A stretch of 64,000 bases of DNA from Pseudomonas frederiksbergensis (GTDB lineage Bacteria > Pseudomonadota > Gammaproteobacteria > Pseudomonadales > Pseudomonadaceae): contig NZ_JAAUOE010000001.1 of the NCBI RefSeq assembly GCF_017114915.1, forward strand, positions 67,283 through 131,282. Direction: 5' to 3'. Below the pieces are notes generated by a model, which was not told the DNA's origin, made no database searches, and was given only the letters and a program-made list of their open reading frames with translations. Positions 43,095 to 52,707 of this stretch are shown here, piece by piece (positions within the stretch are counted from its first letter, which is position 1; each line of letters begins with the position of its first letter). The translations under genes were made by a program, and so were the position numbers.

Positions 43095-44990
43095 ATGTCC
43101 CAGCCGATCCGCATCAAGGACCACGAAAAAGACGCCCGTCTGGTGCGTGGTCGCGTCGTGTTCGGGGCCATTGCGGTGGTGGCGCTGATTGGCGTGCTGA
43201 TCGCGCGGCTGTATTTTCTCCAGGTGATCCAGTACGAGTATCACTCGACCCTGTCGGAAAACAACCGCGTTCATGTGCAGCCGATTCCGCCGACTCGCGG
43301 GCTGATTTTCGACCGCAACGGCGTAGTGGTGGCCGACAACCGGCCCAGCTTCAGCCTGAGCATGACCCGCGAACGCTCCGGCGACTGGCAGCAAGTGCTC
43401 GACGTGATCGTCGAAGTGCTGGAGCTGACGCCCGAGGACCGGGTGATCTTCGAGAAACGCATGCGCCAGGGGCGCCGACCGTTCGAGCCGGTGCCGATCC
43501 TGTTCGAGCTGACTGAAGAGCAGATCGCCCGCATCGCGGTGAACCAGTTCCGTCTGCCCGGTGTGGAAGTGGTCGCGCAACTGGTACGGCATTACCCGCA
43601 GGGCGCGCACTTTGCGCACTCGGTGGGATATATGGGGCGGATCAACGAGAAAGAGCTCAAGTCTCTGGACCCGGTGAGTTACAGCGGCACCCATCAAATT
43701 GGCAAAACCGGCATCGAGCGCTTCTACGAGCCCGAATTGCACGGCCAGGTCGGTTACGAAGAAGTCGAGACCAACGCCCGTGGCCGCGTGCTGCGGGTAC
43801 TCAAACGTACCGAACCGATTTCCGGCAAGGACATCGTCCTGAGCCTGGACATCAAATTGCAGGAAGCCGCCGAAGCCGCGCTGGGCGGTCGCCGTGGCGC
43901 GGTGGTGGCGCTGGACCCGAAGACTGGCGAAGTGCTGGCGATGGTCAGCCAGCCGAGTTTCGACCCGAACCTGTTCGTCACGGGCATCAGTTTCAAGGCC
44001 TATTCCGAGCTGCGTGACTCCATCGACCGGCCACTGTTCAACCGCGTGCTGCGCGGTCTGTACCCGCCGGGTTCGACCATCAAGCCGGCGGTGGCGATTG
44101 CCGGTCTGGACGCGGGCGTGGTCACGGCGTCGAGCCGTGTGTTCGACCCGGGCTACTACATGCTGCCCAACTACGATCACAAGTACCGCAACTGGAACCG
44201 TACCGGTGACGGCTTTGTCGATCTGGACACGGCGATCATGCGTTCCAACGACACCTACTTCTATGATCTGGCGCACAAGCTGGGGATCGATCGGTTGTCG
44301 GCCTACATGAGCAAATTCGGCATCGGCCAGAAGGTCTCCCTGGACATGTTCGAAGAGTCGCCGGGGCTGATGCCGACCCGGGAATGGAAGCGCGCGACCC
44401 GGCGTCAGGCCTGGTTTCCGGGCGAGACGCTGATTCTGGGGATCGGTCAAGGCTATATGCAGTCCACGCCGTTGCAACTGGCGCAAGCCACGGCGCTGGT
44501 GGCCAACAAGGGGGTGTGGAACCGGCCGCACCTGGCCAAGTCCCTCGACGGTGTGAAACCGGTGGATGAGAACCCGATGCCGGACATCATCCTGCGCGAC
44601 CCGTCGGACTGGGCCAAGGTCAACCACGGCATGCAGCAGGTGATGCACGGTGCCCGTGGTACGGCGCGCAAGGCCTCGATTGGCGCTCAATACCGGATCG
44701 CCGGCAAGTCGGGTACGGCCCAGGTGGTCGCGATCAAGCAGGGCGAGAAGTACGACCGCTCCAAGGTTCAGGAGCGCCATCGCGACCACGCCCTGTTCGT
44801 CGGCTTCGCGCCGGCCGACAACCCGAAGATCGTGGTGTCGGTGATGGTGGAGAACGGCGAGTCCGGTTCCGGCGTCGCCGCACCGGTGGTGCGTCAAGTC
44901 ATGGACGCCTGGCTCCTGGACCAGGACGGCCGACTGAAAGCCGAATACGCCAGCCCTATTAGTGCGGAGGCTACGGCCCGTGAAGAATAA
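43095..44990 (+). CDS. mrdA: Penicillin-binding protein 2 (elongasome transpeptidase)
   Basis: A 631-residue protein starting at ATG 43095, ten bases after rlmH. It has one N-terminal membrane helix (residues about 22-42), the dimerisation domain (PTRGLIFDRNGVVVADNRP), and the transpeptidase domain. Active-site SxxK is STIK in YPPGSTIKPAV; SND and KSGTAQ follow in order. It cross-links lateral-wall peptidoglycan with the RodA glycosyltransferase. The rodA gene overlaps its last 11 bases. In Pseudomonas the same gene is called pbpA. Confidence 0.97.
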   Translation: MSQPIRIKDHEKDARLVRGRVVFGAIAVVALIGVLIARLYFLQVIQYEYHSTLSENNRVHVQPIPPTRGLIFDRNGVVVADNRPSFSLSMTRERSGDWQQVLDVIVEVLELTPEDRVIFEKRMRQGRRPFEPVPILFELTEEQIARIAVNQFRLPGVEVVAQLVRHYPQGAHFAHSVGYMGRINEKELKSLDPVSYSGTHQIGKTGIERFYEPELHGQVGYEEVETNARGRVLRVLKRTEPISGKDIVLSLDIKLQEAAEAALGGRRGAVVALDPKTGEVLAMVSQPSFDPNLFVTGISFKAYSELRDSIDRPLFNRVLRGLYPPGSTIKPAVAIAGLDAGVVTASSRVFDPGYYMLPNYDHKYRNWNRTGDGFVDLDTAIMRSNDTYFYDLAHKLGIDRLSAYMSKFGIGQKVSLDMFEESPGLMPTREWKRATRRQAWFPGETLILGIGQGYMQSTPLQLAQATALVANKGVWNRPHLAKSLDGVKPVDENPMPDIILRDPSDWAKVNHGMQQVMHGARGTARKASIGAQYRIAGKSGTAQVVAIKQGEKYDRSKVQERHRDHALFVGFAPADNPKIVVSVMVENGESGSGVAAPVVRQVMDAWLLDQDGRLKAEYASPISAEATAREE

Positions 44991-46125
44991 TTTCGATCGC
45001 ATGCTCTCCAGCGAGGATGTGATGCGTCGCCGTGCGACGCTGTTGCAACGCCTGCACATCGACGGCCCGTTGCTGATCCTGCTGCTGACCCTCGCCGCCG
45101 GCAGCCTGTTCGTGCTGTATTCGGCCAGTGGCAAGAGCTGGGACCTGCTGGCCAAGCAAGCCACTTCCTTCGGCATCGGCCTGGTATCGATGATCGTCAT
45201 CGCCCAGTTCGAGCCGCGTTTCATGGCGCGCTGGGTGCCGCTCGGTTATGTGGTCGGCGTGATCTTGCTGGTGGTGGTGGACGTCATGGGTCACAACGCT
45301 ATGGGGGCTACCCGCTGGATCAACATCCCCGGGGTGATCCGCTTCCAGCCCTCGGAATTCATGAAGATCCTGATGCCGGCGACCATCGCCTGGTACCTGG
45401 CCAAGCGCTCCTTGCCGCCACAGCTCAAGCATGTCGGGATCAGCCTGGTGCTGATCGGCATCCCGTTCATTCTGATCGTGCGTCAGCCGGACCTTGGCAC
45501 CTCGCTGCTGATTCTCGCCGGGGGCGCGTTCGTGCTGTTCATGGGCGGCCTGCGCTGGCGCTGGATCATCAGTGTGATCGCCGCCGCCGTGCCGGTGTCC
45601 GTGGCGATGTGGTTCTTCATCATGCACGACTATCAAAAGCAGCGAATCCTGACCTTCCTCGACCCGGAGAGCGATCCGCTGGGCACGGGCTGGAACATCA
45701 TTCAGTCGAAAGCGGCCATCGGCTCCGGCGGTGTGTTCGGCAAAGGCTGGTTGCTCGGTACTCAGTCGCATCTGGATTTCCTGCCGGAAAGCCACACCGA
45801 CTTCATCATTGCGGTCCTGGGCGAAGAGTTCGGCCTGGTGGGCATCTGCGCACTGTTGCTGATTTACCTGCTGTTAATCGGCCGCGGGCTGGTGATTACC
45901 GCCCAGGCCCAGACATTGTTCGGCAAATTGCTCGCGGGCAGCCTGACCATGACGTTTTTTGTTTACGTTTTCGTCAACATCGGTATGGTCAGTGGCCTGT
46001 TGCCGGTGGTAGGGGTGCCGTTGCCGTTCATTAGCTACGGAGGAACTTCGCTGGTGACGCTACTGTCAGCGTTTGGGGTTTTGATGTCGATCCATACCCA
46101 TCGCAAGTGGATTGCACAGGTTTGA
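44980..46125 (+). CDS. rodA: Rod shape-determining protein RodA (SEDS glycosyltransferase)
   Basis: A 381-residue membrane protein starting at GTG 44980, with GGAGG nine bases upstream, overlapping mrdA. About ten helices; SEDS features include IRFQPSEFMKILMPATIAWYLA, RQPDLGTSLLIL (catalytic Asp), LPESHTDFIIAVLGEEFG and PLPFISYGGTSLVTLL near the end. It polymerises peptidoglycan strands with PBP2 in the elongasome. Confidence 0.97.
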   Translation: MKNNFDRMLSSEDVMRRRATLLQRLHIDGPLLILLLTLAAGSLFVLYSASGKSWDLLAKQATSFGIGLVSMIVIAQFEPRFMARWVPLGYVVGVILLVVVDVMGHNAMGATRWINIPGVIRFQPSEFMKILMPATIAWYLAKRSLPPQLKHVGISLVLIGIPFILIVRQPDLGTSLLILAGGAFVLFMGGLRWRWIISVIAAAVPVSVAMWFFIMHDYQKQRILTFLDPESDPLGTGWNIIQSKAAIGSGGVFGKGWLLGTQSHLDFLPESHTDFIIAVLGEEFGLVGICALLLIYLLLIGRGLVITAQAQTLFGKLLAGSLTMTFFVYVFVNIGMVSGLLPVVGVPLPFISYGGTSLVTLLSAFGVLMSIHTHRKWIAQV

Positions 46126-46142
46126 ATAAGGTGAAGATTTCA

Positions 46143-47153
46143 ATGCAAGTAATGCGTGGCTGGGCGACTCGATGCGCACCATGGGTCGGCCTGGTAAGCA
46201 TCCTTGGCAGCGTGCAGCAAGCGTTGGCTGGCGATTACGAAGGCTCACCCCAGGTGGCCGAGTTCGTCGGTGAAATGACCCGCGACTACGGCTTTGCCGG
46301 TGAACAGCTGATGGGCGTGTTCCGCGAAGCCGAGCGCAAACAGACGATTCTGGACGCGATCTCCAAACCCGCCGAACGGGTCAAGCAGTGGAAAGAATAT
46401 CGCCCGATGTTCATCACCGATGCGCGCATCGCCCGTGGCGTGGACTTCTGGCGTCAGCACGAGGCAGTACTGGCCCGTGCCGAGCAGGAATATGGCGTGC
46501 CAGCGCAAGTGATCGTCTCGATCATCGGCGTCGAGACCTTTTTCGGCCGTAATACCGGAAACTATCGGGTGGTCGACGCCTTGTCGACCCTGGGTTTCGA
46601 CTATCCTCCCCGTGCCGAATTCTTCCGCAAGGAATTGCGTGAATTCCTGCTGCTGGCCCGTGAAGAGCAGGTCGACCCGTTGACCCTCAAAGGCTCCTAC
46701 GCCGGGGCGATGGGCTTGCCGCAGTTCATGCCGAGCAGTTTTCGCGCCTATGCGGTGGATTTCGACGGTGATGGCCACATTAATATCTGGACCAACCCGG
46801 AGGATGCCATCGGCAGCGTCGCCAGTTATTTCAAGCGTCACGGCTGGGTCGCCGGCGAACCTGTGGTCAGCCGCGCCGATGTGCGTGGCGATCAGGTGGA
46901 CGAAGGGCTGACCGCAGGCATCGAACCGACGAAAACCGTCGGGGAGTTGCGGGCGCTGGGCTGGTCGAGTCATGATGCGCTGCGCGATGATATGCCGGTC
47001 ACGGCTTTCCGCCTGGAAGGTGACAATGGCCCCGAATACTGGATGGGCCTGACGAATTTTTACGCGATTACGCGTTATAACCGCAGCGTGATGTACGCCA
47101 TGGCCGTACATCAGCTGTCTGAACAGCTGGTCCAAGCACGGGGCGTCAAGTAA
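46143..47153 (+). CDS. mltB: Lytic transglycosylase, MltB/SltB1 family
   Basis: A 336-residue periplasmic enzyme starting at ATG 46143 (GTG 46131 possible). The signal peptide ends near QQALAGDYEG and has no lipobox. Catalytic Glu lies in VSIIGVETFFGRNTGNYRVVDALSTLGF, followed by SYAGAMGLPQFMPSSFR and DFDGDGHINIW, all typical of family 3 transglycosylases. It cleaves glycan strands with formation of anhydro-muramic ends. It is located in the elongasome operon and overlaps rlpA by one base (TAATG). Confidence 0.95.
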   Translation: MQVMRGWATRCAPWVGLVSILGSVQQALAGDYEGSPQVAEFVGEMTRDYGFAGEQLMGVFREAERKQTILDAISKPAERVKQWKEYRPMFITDARIARGVDFWRQHEAVLARAEQEYGVPAQVIVSIIGVETFFGRNTGNYRVVDALSTLGFDYPPRAEFFRKELREFLLLAREEQVDPLTLKGSYAGAMGLPQFMPSSFRAYAVDFDGDGHINIWTNPEDAIGSVASYFKRHGWVAGEPVVSRADVRGDQVDEGLTAGIEPTKTVGELRALGWSSHDALRDDMPVTAFRLEGDNGPEYWMGLTNFYAITRYNRSVMYAMAVHQLSEQLVQARGVK

Positions 47154-48163
47154 TGCGGGCATTGCCTATGAATAAACCCCTGAAGCTCATGGCATTCGCC
47201 GCGCTGGCGGTGCTGGTCGCCAGTTGCTCGACCAGCCGCTCGCCGACTCAAAAGTCTTCCACCGCCGTTCGTTCGACCCCCGGCCTGGATATCAACCGGG
47301 CCCACAAGGATGGCGCACCCTGGTGGGACGTCGACGTAACGCGCATCCCGGATGCCACGCCGACCCTGCACAGCGGTCCTTACAAAGCCAACCCGTACAC
47401 CGTATTGGGCAAGACTTACTTCCCGCTGCAGGAATCCAGGACCTACGTCGCGTCGGGCACGGCGTCCTGGTACGGCACCAAATTCCACGGCCAGAACACC
47501 GCCAATGGCGAGGTTTACGACCTGTACGGCATGAGTGCCGCGCACAAGACCTTGCCACTGCCCAGTTACGTTCGGGTGACCAACCTGGACAACAACAAAA
47601 CCGTGATCCTGCGGGTCAACGACCGCGGACCGTTCTACTCTGACCGCATCATCGACTTGTCCTACGCGGCCGCCAAGAAGCTCGGCTACGCTGAAACCGG
47701 CACGGCGCGGGTCAAGGTCGAAGGCATCGACCCGCAGCAATGGTGGGCAGCCAAAGGCCGTCCGGCACCTTTAATGCTTAACGAGCCGAAAATTGCGCAA
47801 AATGGCGCCCCGGTGATTACGGCATCGGCCGGCACCGTCGAGCAATGGACGCCACCGCCGCAGCAACATGCCGCGGCCGTTGTGCCCGTGCAGATCGATG
47901 CAAAAAAAAACGCTTCTGTACCAGCCTCTGGCCAGTATCTGCAGGTGGGCGCGTTCGCCAACCCGGACGCTGCAGAACTCCTGAGATCGAAGCTCAGCGG
48001 GATGGTGAGCGCGCCGGTGTTCATCAGCTCGATCGTGCGTAACCAACAGACACTGCATCGGGTTCGCATGGGGCCGATCGGCTCGCCGGGTGAAATCCAG
48101 CAGGTGCAGAACAGCGTGCGACTGGCCAATCTCGGCTCGCCGAGCCTGGTCAGCGCCGAGTAA
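47153..48163 (+). CDS. rlpA: RlpA septal lytic transglycosylase lipoprotein
   Basis: A 336-residue protein with a lipoprotein signal (VLVASCSTS). A double-psi beta-barrel (about 95-185: SGTASWYGTKFHGQNTANGE, LRVNDRGPFYSDRIIDLSYAAAKKLGY) carries the catalytic Glu and Asp. A C-terminal SPOR domain (about 258-330: YLQVGAFANPDAAELLRSKL) binds denuded glycan at division sites. In P. aeruginosa RlpA helps separate daughter cells. Start overlaps mltB; ATG 47168 is an alternative. Confidence 0.96.
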   Translation: MRALPMNKPLKLMAFAALAVLVASCSTSRSPTQKSSTAVRSTPGLDINRAHKDGAPWWDVDVTRIPDATPTLHSGPYKANPYTVLGKTYFPLQESRTYVASGTASWYGTKFHGQNTANGEVYDLYGMSAAHKTLPLPSYVRVTNLDNNKTVILRVNDRGPFYSDRIIDLSYAAAKKLGYAETGTARVKVEGIDPQQWWAAKGRPAPLMLNEPKIAQNGAPVITASAGTVEQWTPPPQQHAAAVVPVQIDAKKNASVPASGQYLQVGAFANPDAAELLRSKLSGMVSAPVFISSIVRNQQTLHRVRMGPIGSPGEIQQVQNSVRLANLGSPSLVSAE

Positions 48164-48274
48164 CACGTAGTACTTGATTGACGGTTCGTTTGCGGTTTGG
48201 GGGGCGAACCGGGTTGTTGGCTCGTTGAAGAACAAAAGCCCGGCAAGGGTTACAGAGTGAGCAACTGAACACGC

Positions 48275-48295
48275 GACAGCTTTTGAAAAGCTGTC
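48275..48295. promoter_or_regulatory. 10-bp perfect dyad upstream of dacC
   Basis: GACAGCTTTT-G-AAAAGCTGTC lies about 50 bp before the dacC start. There is no T tract after it, so an operator or 5' leader hairpin is as likely as a terminator of rlpA. No regulator is assigned. Confidence 0.35.
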
Positions 48296-48346
48296 TGATT
48301 AGTTTTGCCCGCGAGGGCAGTTTCCATTAGCGATTTCGAGAGACGG

Positions 48347-49504
48347 ATGAACATCACCACCTTTGCCAAACGCCTGTGCCTGCTAGTCCCGCTGCTCCTC
48401 TCGCCCGCGGCTTTCGCGGCCGAGATGATGCCGTCGCCACCGCAATTGGCCGCCAAGGCCTACGTACTCATGGACGCCAGCAGCGGCAACGTGCTGGTAG
48501 AGAACAACGGTGACCAGCGTCTGCCTCCGGCCAGCCTGACCAAGCTGATGACCGCGTACATCGCGACCCTGGAAATCCGTCGGGGCCAGATCGGCGAAAA
48601 CGATCCGGTGACCGTCAGCGAGAACGCCTGGCGCACCGGCGGTTCGCGGATGTTCATCAAGGTCGGCTCGCAAGTCACTGTCAGCGACCTGCTGCACGGC
48701 ATCATCATTCAGTCGGGCAACGACGCCAGTGTTGCGCTGGCCGAGCACATCGCCGGCAGCGAGGACGCGTTCGCTGACCTGATGAACAAGACCGTTGCTG
48801 ACCTGGGCATGACCAATACCCACTTCATGAACCCGACCGGCCTGCCGAACCCGGAGCACTACTCCTCGGCTCACGACATGGCCGTGCTGGCTCGCGCGAT
48901 CATCCACGAAGACCCGGCTCACTACGCGATCTACTCGCAGAAAGAGTTCTTCTGGAACGGGATCAAGCAGCCTAACCGCAACCTGCTGCTGTGGCGCGAC
49001 AAAACCGTCGACGGTCTGAAAACCGGTCATACCGACGAAGCCGGCTACTGCATGGTGTCTTCGGCCGTGCGTGATGGCATGCGCCTGATCGCCGTGGTGT
49101 TCGGCACCAACAGCGAAGTGGCCCGTGCCGCCGAAACCCAGAAGCTGCTGACTTACGGTTTCCGCTTCTTCGAAACCCAGACCTTCTATCAGAAAGGCGC
49201 CGAGCTGGCTCAGGCACCTGTCTGGAAAGGCACCACCAATCAAGTCAAGGCCGGCCTGGCTCAAGACCTGACCATGACCCTGCCCAAAGGCCAGCTGAAA
49301 AAGCTCGCTGCCAGCATGACCATGAACCCGCAACTGATCGCACCCATCGCCAAGGGCGACGTGATCGGTAAAGTCGAAGTGAAACTGGACGACAAAGTGG
49401 TGCACAGCGCCGACCTGATCGCTCTGGACGCCGTCGACGAGGGTGGTATCTTGCGCCGCATGTGGGATAGCATCCGTCTATTCTTCTACGGCTTGTTCAA
49501 CTGA
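48347..49504 (+). CDS. dacC: D-alanyl-D-alanine carboxypeptidase (PBP5/6 family)
   Basis: A 385-residue periplasmic enzyme starting at ATG 48347. Signal peptide ends in SPAAFA-AE. Active-site motifs: SxxK in PASLTKLM, SGN in IQSGNDASVAL, and KTGHT in DGLKTGHTDEAGYC. The C-terminal PBP5_C domain and an amphipathic end (RRMWDSIRLFFYGLFN) anchor it to the membrane. It trims the terminal D-Ala of pentapeptides. Probably monocistronic with a hairpin at 49525-49547. Confidence 0.97.
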   Translation: MNITTFAKRLCLLVPLLLSPAAFAAEMMPSPPQLAAKAYVLMDASSGNVLVENNGDQRLPPASLTKLMTAYIATLEIRRGQIGENDPVTVSENAWRTGGSRMFIKVGSQVTVSDLLHGIIIQSGNDASVALAEHIAGSEDAFADLMNKTVADLGMTNTHFMNPTGLPNPEHYSSAHDMAVLARAIIHEDPAHYAIYSQKEFFWNGIKQPNRNLLLWRDKTVDGLKTGHTDEAGYCMVSSAVRDGMRLIAVVFGTNSEVARAAETQKLLTYGFRFFETQTFYQKGAELAQAPVWKGTTNQVKAGLAQDLTMTLPKGQLKKLAASMTMNPQLIAPIAKGDVIGKVEVKLDDKVVHSADLIALDAVDEGGILRRMWDSIRLFFYGLFN

Positions 49505-49524
49505 ATTAGTGTGGACCTGCATGG

Positions 49525-49547
49525 CCCCGCTCCAATCCAGAGCGGGG
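49525..49547 (+). terminator. Hairpin after dacC
   Basis: CCCCGCTC-CAATCCA-GAGCGGGG is an 8-bp perfect stem 20 bp past the dacC stop; no T tract follows. Confidence 0.5.
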
Positions 49548-49584
49548 ACATGTCCGTTGCCACGGCTTACGAGGCCGTTACGTC

Positions 49585-49860
49585 ATGACAGACACCGAAG
49601 TAAAGGCGCCAACGATCGAATTTCCCTGCGCGGATTACCCGATCAAGGTAATCGGCGATACCGGCGTGGGTTTCAAGGACAAGATCATCGCGATCCTTGA
49701 GAAACACGCGACCGTTGACCACAACACCTTTGCCGAACGGCAGAGTACCAACGGCAAGTACACGACTATCCAGTTGCACATCATCGCCACCGGCCAGGAA
49801 CAGCTGTACGACATCAACAGCGAGTTGCGGGCCACCGGCTTCGTGCACATGGTGCTGTGA
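49585..49860 (+). CDS. ybeD: DUF493 (YbeD-like) protein
   Basis: A 91-residue protein of the YbeD family (DUF493): [68 protein letters not shown]. It has an ACT-like alpha/beta fold in E. coli. The function is not settled; its constant position before lipB suggests a link to lipoate metabolism. Its stop overlaps the lipB start (TGATG). Confidence 0.95.
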   Translation: MTDTEVKAPTIEFPCADYPIKVIGDTGVGFKDKIIAILEKHATVDHNTFAERQSTNGKYTTIQLHIIATGQEQLYDINSELRATGFVHMVL

Positions 49861-50507
49861 TGCCTGGCACGCTGGGCTTTCGCGAGCTCGGCCAGATGGC
49901 TTACGAGCCGGTCTGGCATGCCATGCAACGCTTCACCAACGAGCGGGGCAGCGATGCCGCCGACGAGATCTGGCTGGTGGAACACCCGCCGGTGTTCACT
50001 CAGGGGCAGGCCGGCAAGGCTGAACACCTGCTGCTGCCGGGAGATATTCCGGTGGTGAAGGTCGACCGCGGTGGCCAGGTGACTTACCACGGTCCGGGCC
50101 AGTTGGTGGCCTACCTGTTGCTGGATGTCCGCAAGCTGGGGTTCGGCGTGCGTGACCTGGTCAGTCGCATGGAGCAATGCCTGATCGAGCTGCTGGCCAG
50201 CTACGGCGTGACCGCGGTGGCCAAGCCGGATGCGCCGGGTGTCTATGTCGACGGCGCGAAAATCGCGTCCCTGGGTCTGCGGATCCGCCACGGTTGTTCC
50301 TTTCATGGCCTGGCCCTGAACGTGGACATGAACCTGGAACCGTTTCGACGGATTAATCCCTGCGGCTACGCCGGGCTGGCGATGACCCAGCTGCGCGATC
50401 ACGCAGGACCGATTGAATTTGCCGAGGTAAGTGCCCGGCTGCGCGCGCAGCTCGTCAAACACCTCGACTATGCTGAGCAGACGACCCTAACGGGCGGAAT
50501 CGACTGA
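49860..50507 (+). CDS. lipB: Octanoyl-ACP:protein octanoyltransferase
   Basis: A 215-residue enzyme starting at ATG 49860. It moves octanoate from acyl carrier protein to lipoyl domains, the first step of lipoate synthesis. Signature: [47 protein letters not shown] with the catalytic Lys in GAKIASLG and Cys in [13 protein letters not shown]. LipA follows after one base. Confidence 0.97.
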   Translation: MPGTLGFRELGQMAYEPVWHAMQRFTNERGSDAADEIWLVEHPPVFTQGQAGKAEHLLLPGDIPVVKVDRGGQVTYHGPGQLVAYLLLDVRKLGFGVRDLVSRMEQCLIELLASYGVTAVAKPDAPGVYVDGAKIASLGLRIRHGCSFHGLALNVDMNLEPFRRINPCGYAGLAMTQLRDHAGPIEFAEVSARLRAQLVKHLDYAEQTTLTGGID

Positions 50508-50508
50508 T

Positions 50509-51531
50509 ATGACTACTGATGCAGTGCAAACCATGATCCCGACGCTCGATGTCACCGAGCGTCCGGCCCCGCGTGCCAAGGTTGAAGCCGGCGTCAAGCT
50601 GCGCGGCGCCGAGAAGGTTGCACGCATCCCGGTGAAGATCATCCCGACTACCGAACTGCCGAAGAAGCCTGACTGGATTCGCGTGCGCATCCCGGTTTCC
50701 CCGGAGGTCGACCGCATCAAGAGCCTGCTGCGCAAACACAAGCTGCACAGCGTTTGCGAAGAAGCGTCCTGCCCGAACCTGGGCGAGTGCTTCTCCGGCG
50801 GCACCGCGACCTTCATGATCATGGGCGACATCTGCACCCGTCGCTGCCCGTTCTGCGACGTTGGCCACGGCCGTCCGAAGCCATTGGACGTGAACGAACC
50901 GCAAAGCCTGGCCATTGCCATCGCCGACCTGAAACTCAAGTACGTGGTTATCACTTCGGTAGACCGCGACGACCTGCGTGACGGCGGTGCCCAGCACTTT
51001 GCCGACTGTATCCGCGAAATCCGCAAGCTGTCGCCGAACGTGCAGCTCGAGACCCTGGTCCCGGACTACCGTGGCCGCATGGACATCGCGCTGCAAATCA
51101 CCGCCGCCGAGCCGCCGGATGTGTTCAACCACAACCTGGAAACCGTGCCGCGCCTGTACAAGGCTGCGCGTCCGGGGTCGGATTACCAGTGGTCGCTGAC
51201 CCTGCTGCAACGCTTCAAGCAAATGATGCCGCACATTCCGACCAAGTCCGGCTTGATGCTGGGCCTGGGCGAAACCGACGAAGAAGTCATCGAAGTCATG
51301 AAGCGCATGCGCGAACACGACATCGACATGCTGACCCTGGGCCAGTACCTGCAACCGTCCCGCAGCCACTTGCCGGTCCAGCGCTTCGTGCACCCGGACA
51401 CCTTCGCCTGGTTTGCCGAGGAAGGTTACAAGATGGGCTTCAAGAACGTCGCGTCCGGCCCGCTGGTACGTTCCTCGTACCACGCCGACGAGCAGGCGAA
51501 GCTGGTCAAGGCCGAGTTGATGTCGTCCTGA
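50509..51531 (+). CDS. lipA: Lipoyl synthase
   Basis: A 340-residue radical SAM enzyme that inserts two sulfur atoms into the octanoyl group. The auxiliary cluster cysteines are in [13 protein letters not shown]; the radical-SAM CxxxCxxC is CTRRCPFC. The C-terminal RSSYHADEQ supplies the cluster-ligating Ser. Preceded by lipB and followed by a strong terminator, so lipA ends the operon. Confidence 0.98.
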   Translation: MTTDAVQTMIPTLDVTERPAPRAKVEAGVKLRGAEKVARIPVKIIPTTELPKKPDWIRVRIPVSPEVDRIKSLLRKHKLHSVCEEASCPNLGECFSGGTATFMIMGDICTRRCPFCDVGHGRPKPLDVNEPQSLAIAIADLKLKYVVITSVDRDDLRDGGAQHFADCIREIRKLSPNVQLETLVPDYRGRMDIALQITAAEPPDVFNHNLETVPRLYKAARPGSDYQWSLTLLQRFKQMMPHIPTKSGLMLGLGETDEEVIEVMKRMREHDIDMLTLGQYLQPSRSHLPVQRFVHPDTFAWFAEEGYKMGFKNVASGPLVRSSYHADEQAKLVKAELMSS

Positions 51532-51552
51532 TTGCACTGTGAGAAAAAGAAC

Positions 51553-51588
51553 ACGCCCGCAAGGCTTTGAAGGCCTTGCGGGCGTTTT
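51553..51588 (+). terminator. Rho-independent terminator after lipA
   Basis: ACGCCCGCAAGGC (51553-51565) pairs with GCCTTGCGGGCGT (51573-51585), followed by TTTT. It lies 21 bp after the lipA stop. Confidence 0.9.
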
Positions 51589-51708
51589 CATTGGCGGTGC
51601 CCACATCCACTTCAGTCTTTTCCTGCAAGCCGTGGTGCGACTGACCCTCTTTTGTTTATTTCCGTTCCTGACTACTGTGTGCTGAAGCGTTCACAGGGAG
51701 AATCATGG

Positions 51709-52656
51709 ATGACTGCTCGACCGACCCACACCCTTTGTCCCCACGCTCCCGTTCCGGCCTTGCCGTCACAAGGGATGATAGGCGTGATTGCGCCTGCAGG
51801 CCCCGCAGCCCTGGACACCGATAAAGCCATTGCCTGGATGCGCGCTCGCGGCTATTCGCTGCGTGTGTTTCCCGGTGTTTACGAGAAAGACGGCTACCTG
51901 GCTGGCAGCGACGATGTGCGGCTCAATGACTTGCACGCGGCATTCGCCGACAGTGAGGTCGATGCCATCATCTGCCTGCGTGGCGGATACGGTACGCCGC
52001 GTTTGCTCGATCGCATCGATTTCGAATTGCTGCGTAACAACGCCAAGCCGTTCATCGGCTACAGCGACGTCACTGCGCTGCATCTGGCCATCAGCCGTTA
52101 CGCAGGCTTCGTGACGTTTCACGGCCCGATGCTCAATGCCGACCTGCTGGGTGACAAACAAAAACCCACGGAGTCCGCGTTCTTCAACATGCTGCGTGGT
52201 CACGTAATGGCGGACAGCGTGCTGGCACATCCGGTAGCCTACCCATTGACGACCCTCTCGCCGGGCATCGCTCACGGGCGTTTGCTGGGGGGCAATCTGT
52301 CGATGATCGCCGCGACCATGGGCACGCCTTACGAGATCGATGCCGAGGGCGCCATCCTGTTCATCGAAGACATCAACGAGCCGCTGTATCGCATTGACCG
52401 GCTGCTGACTCATCTGCGCCTGGCCGGCACGTTGCACAAGCTGCGTGGGGTTCTGGTGGGGGATGTGGCGGGTGTGGACGCGGTCGCGCTGGAGGGGTTG
52501 CTCAAGCAGACCTTCGCGCCGTTGCGGATACCCGTGCTGGCCGGATGGCGCAGTGGGCATTGCGACCCGAACCTGACGCTGCCGATGGGGGCGCTGGTCA
52601 GGCTGGATGCGGGGAACAAGGTGTTGGTGTTGGAGCAGGATGTGGTGATCAGGTAA
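51709..52656 (+). CDS. ldcA: Muramoyltetrapeptide (LD-)carboxypeptidase, S66 family
   Basis: A 315-residue cytosolic enzyme starting at ATG 51709 with GGGAG nine bases upstream. It removes the terminal D-Ala from tetrapeptides during murein recycling. S66 features: CLRGGYGTPRLLDRIDF, nucleophile Ser in FIGYSDVTALHLA, Glu in LFIEDINEPLYRIDRLLTHL and His in GWRSGHCDPNLTLPMG. It complements Mpl in the recycling pathway. Convergent with the following transglycosylase gene, sharing a terminator. Confidence 0.95.
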   Translation: MTARPTHTLCPHAPVPALPSQGMIGVIAPAGPAALDTDKAIAWMRARGYSLRVFPGVYEKDGYLAGSDDVRLNDLHAAFADSEVDAIICLRGGYGTPRLLDRIDFELLRNNAKPFIGYSDVTALHLAISRYAGFVTFHGPMLNADLLGDKQKPTESAFFNMLRGHVMADSVLAHPVAYPLTTLSPGIAHGRLLGGNLSMIAATMGTPYEIDAEGAILFIEDINEPLYRIDRLLTHLRLAGTLHKLRGVLVGDVAGVDAVALEGLLKQTFAPLRIPVLAGWRSGHCDPNLTLPMGALVRLDAGNKVLVLEQDVVIR

Positions 52657-52670
52657 CAACAGATCGCAAA

Positions 52671-52698
52671 AAAAATCGCAGCCTTGGCTGCGATTTTT
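52671..52698. terminator. Bidirectional terminator between ldcA and transglycosylase gene
   Basis: AAAAATCGCAGCC-TT-GGCTGCGATTTTT has a perfect 13-bp stem with A's before and T's after. It serves both convergent genes. Confidence 0.9.
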
Positions 52699-52707
52699 TT
52701 TTTGCTT

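Noticed and set aside
42918..45224. 768-residue minus-strand frame opposite mrdA
   Set aside because: Arises from codon bias of the PBP2 gene; His/Arg/Gln-rich with no known domain.
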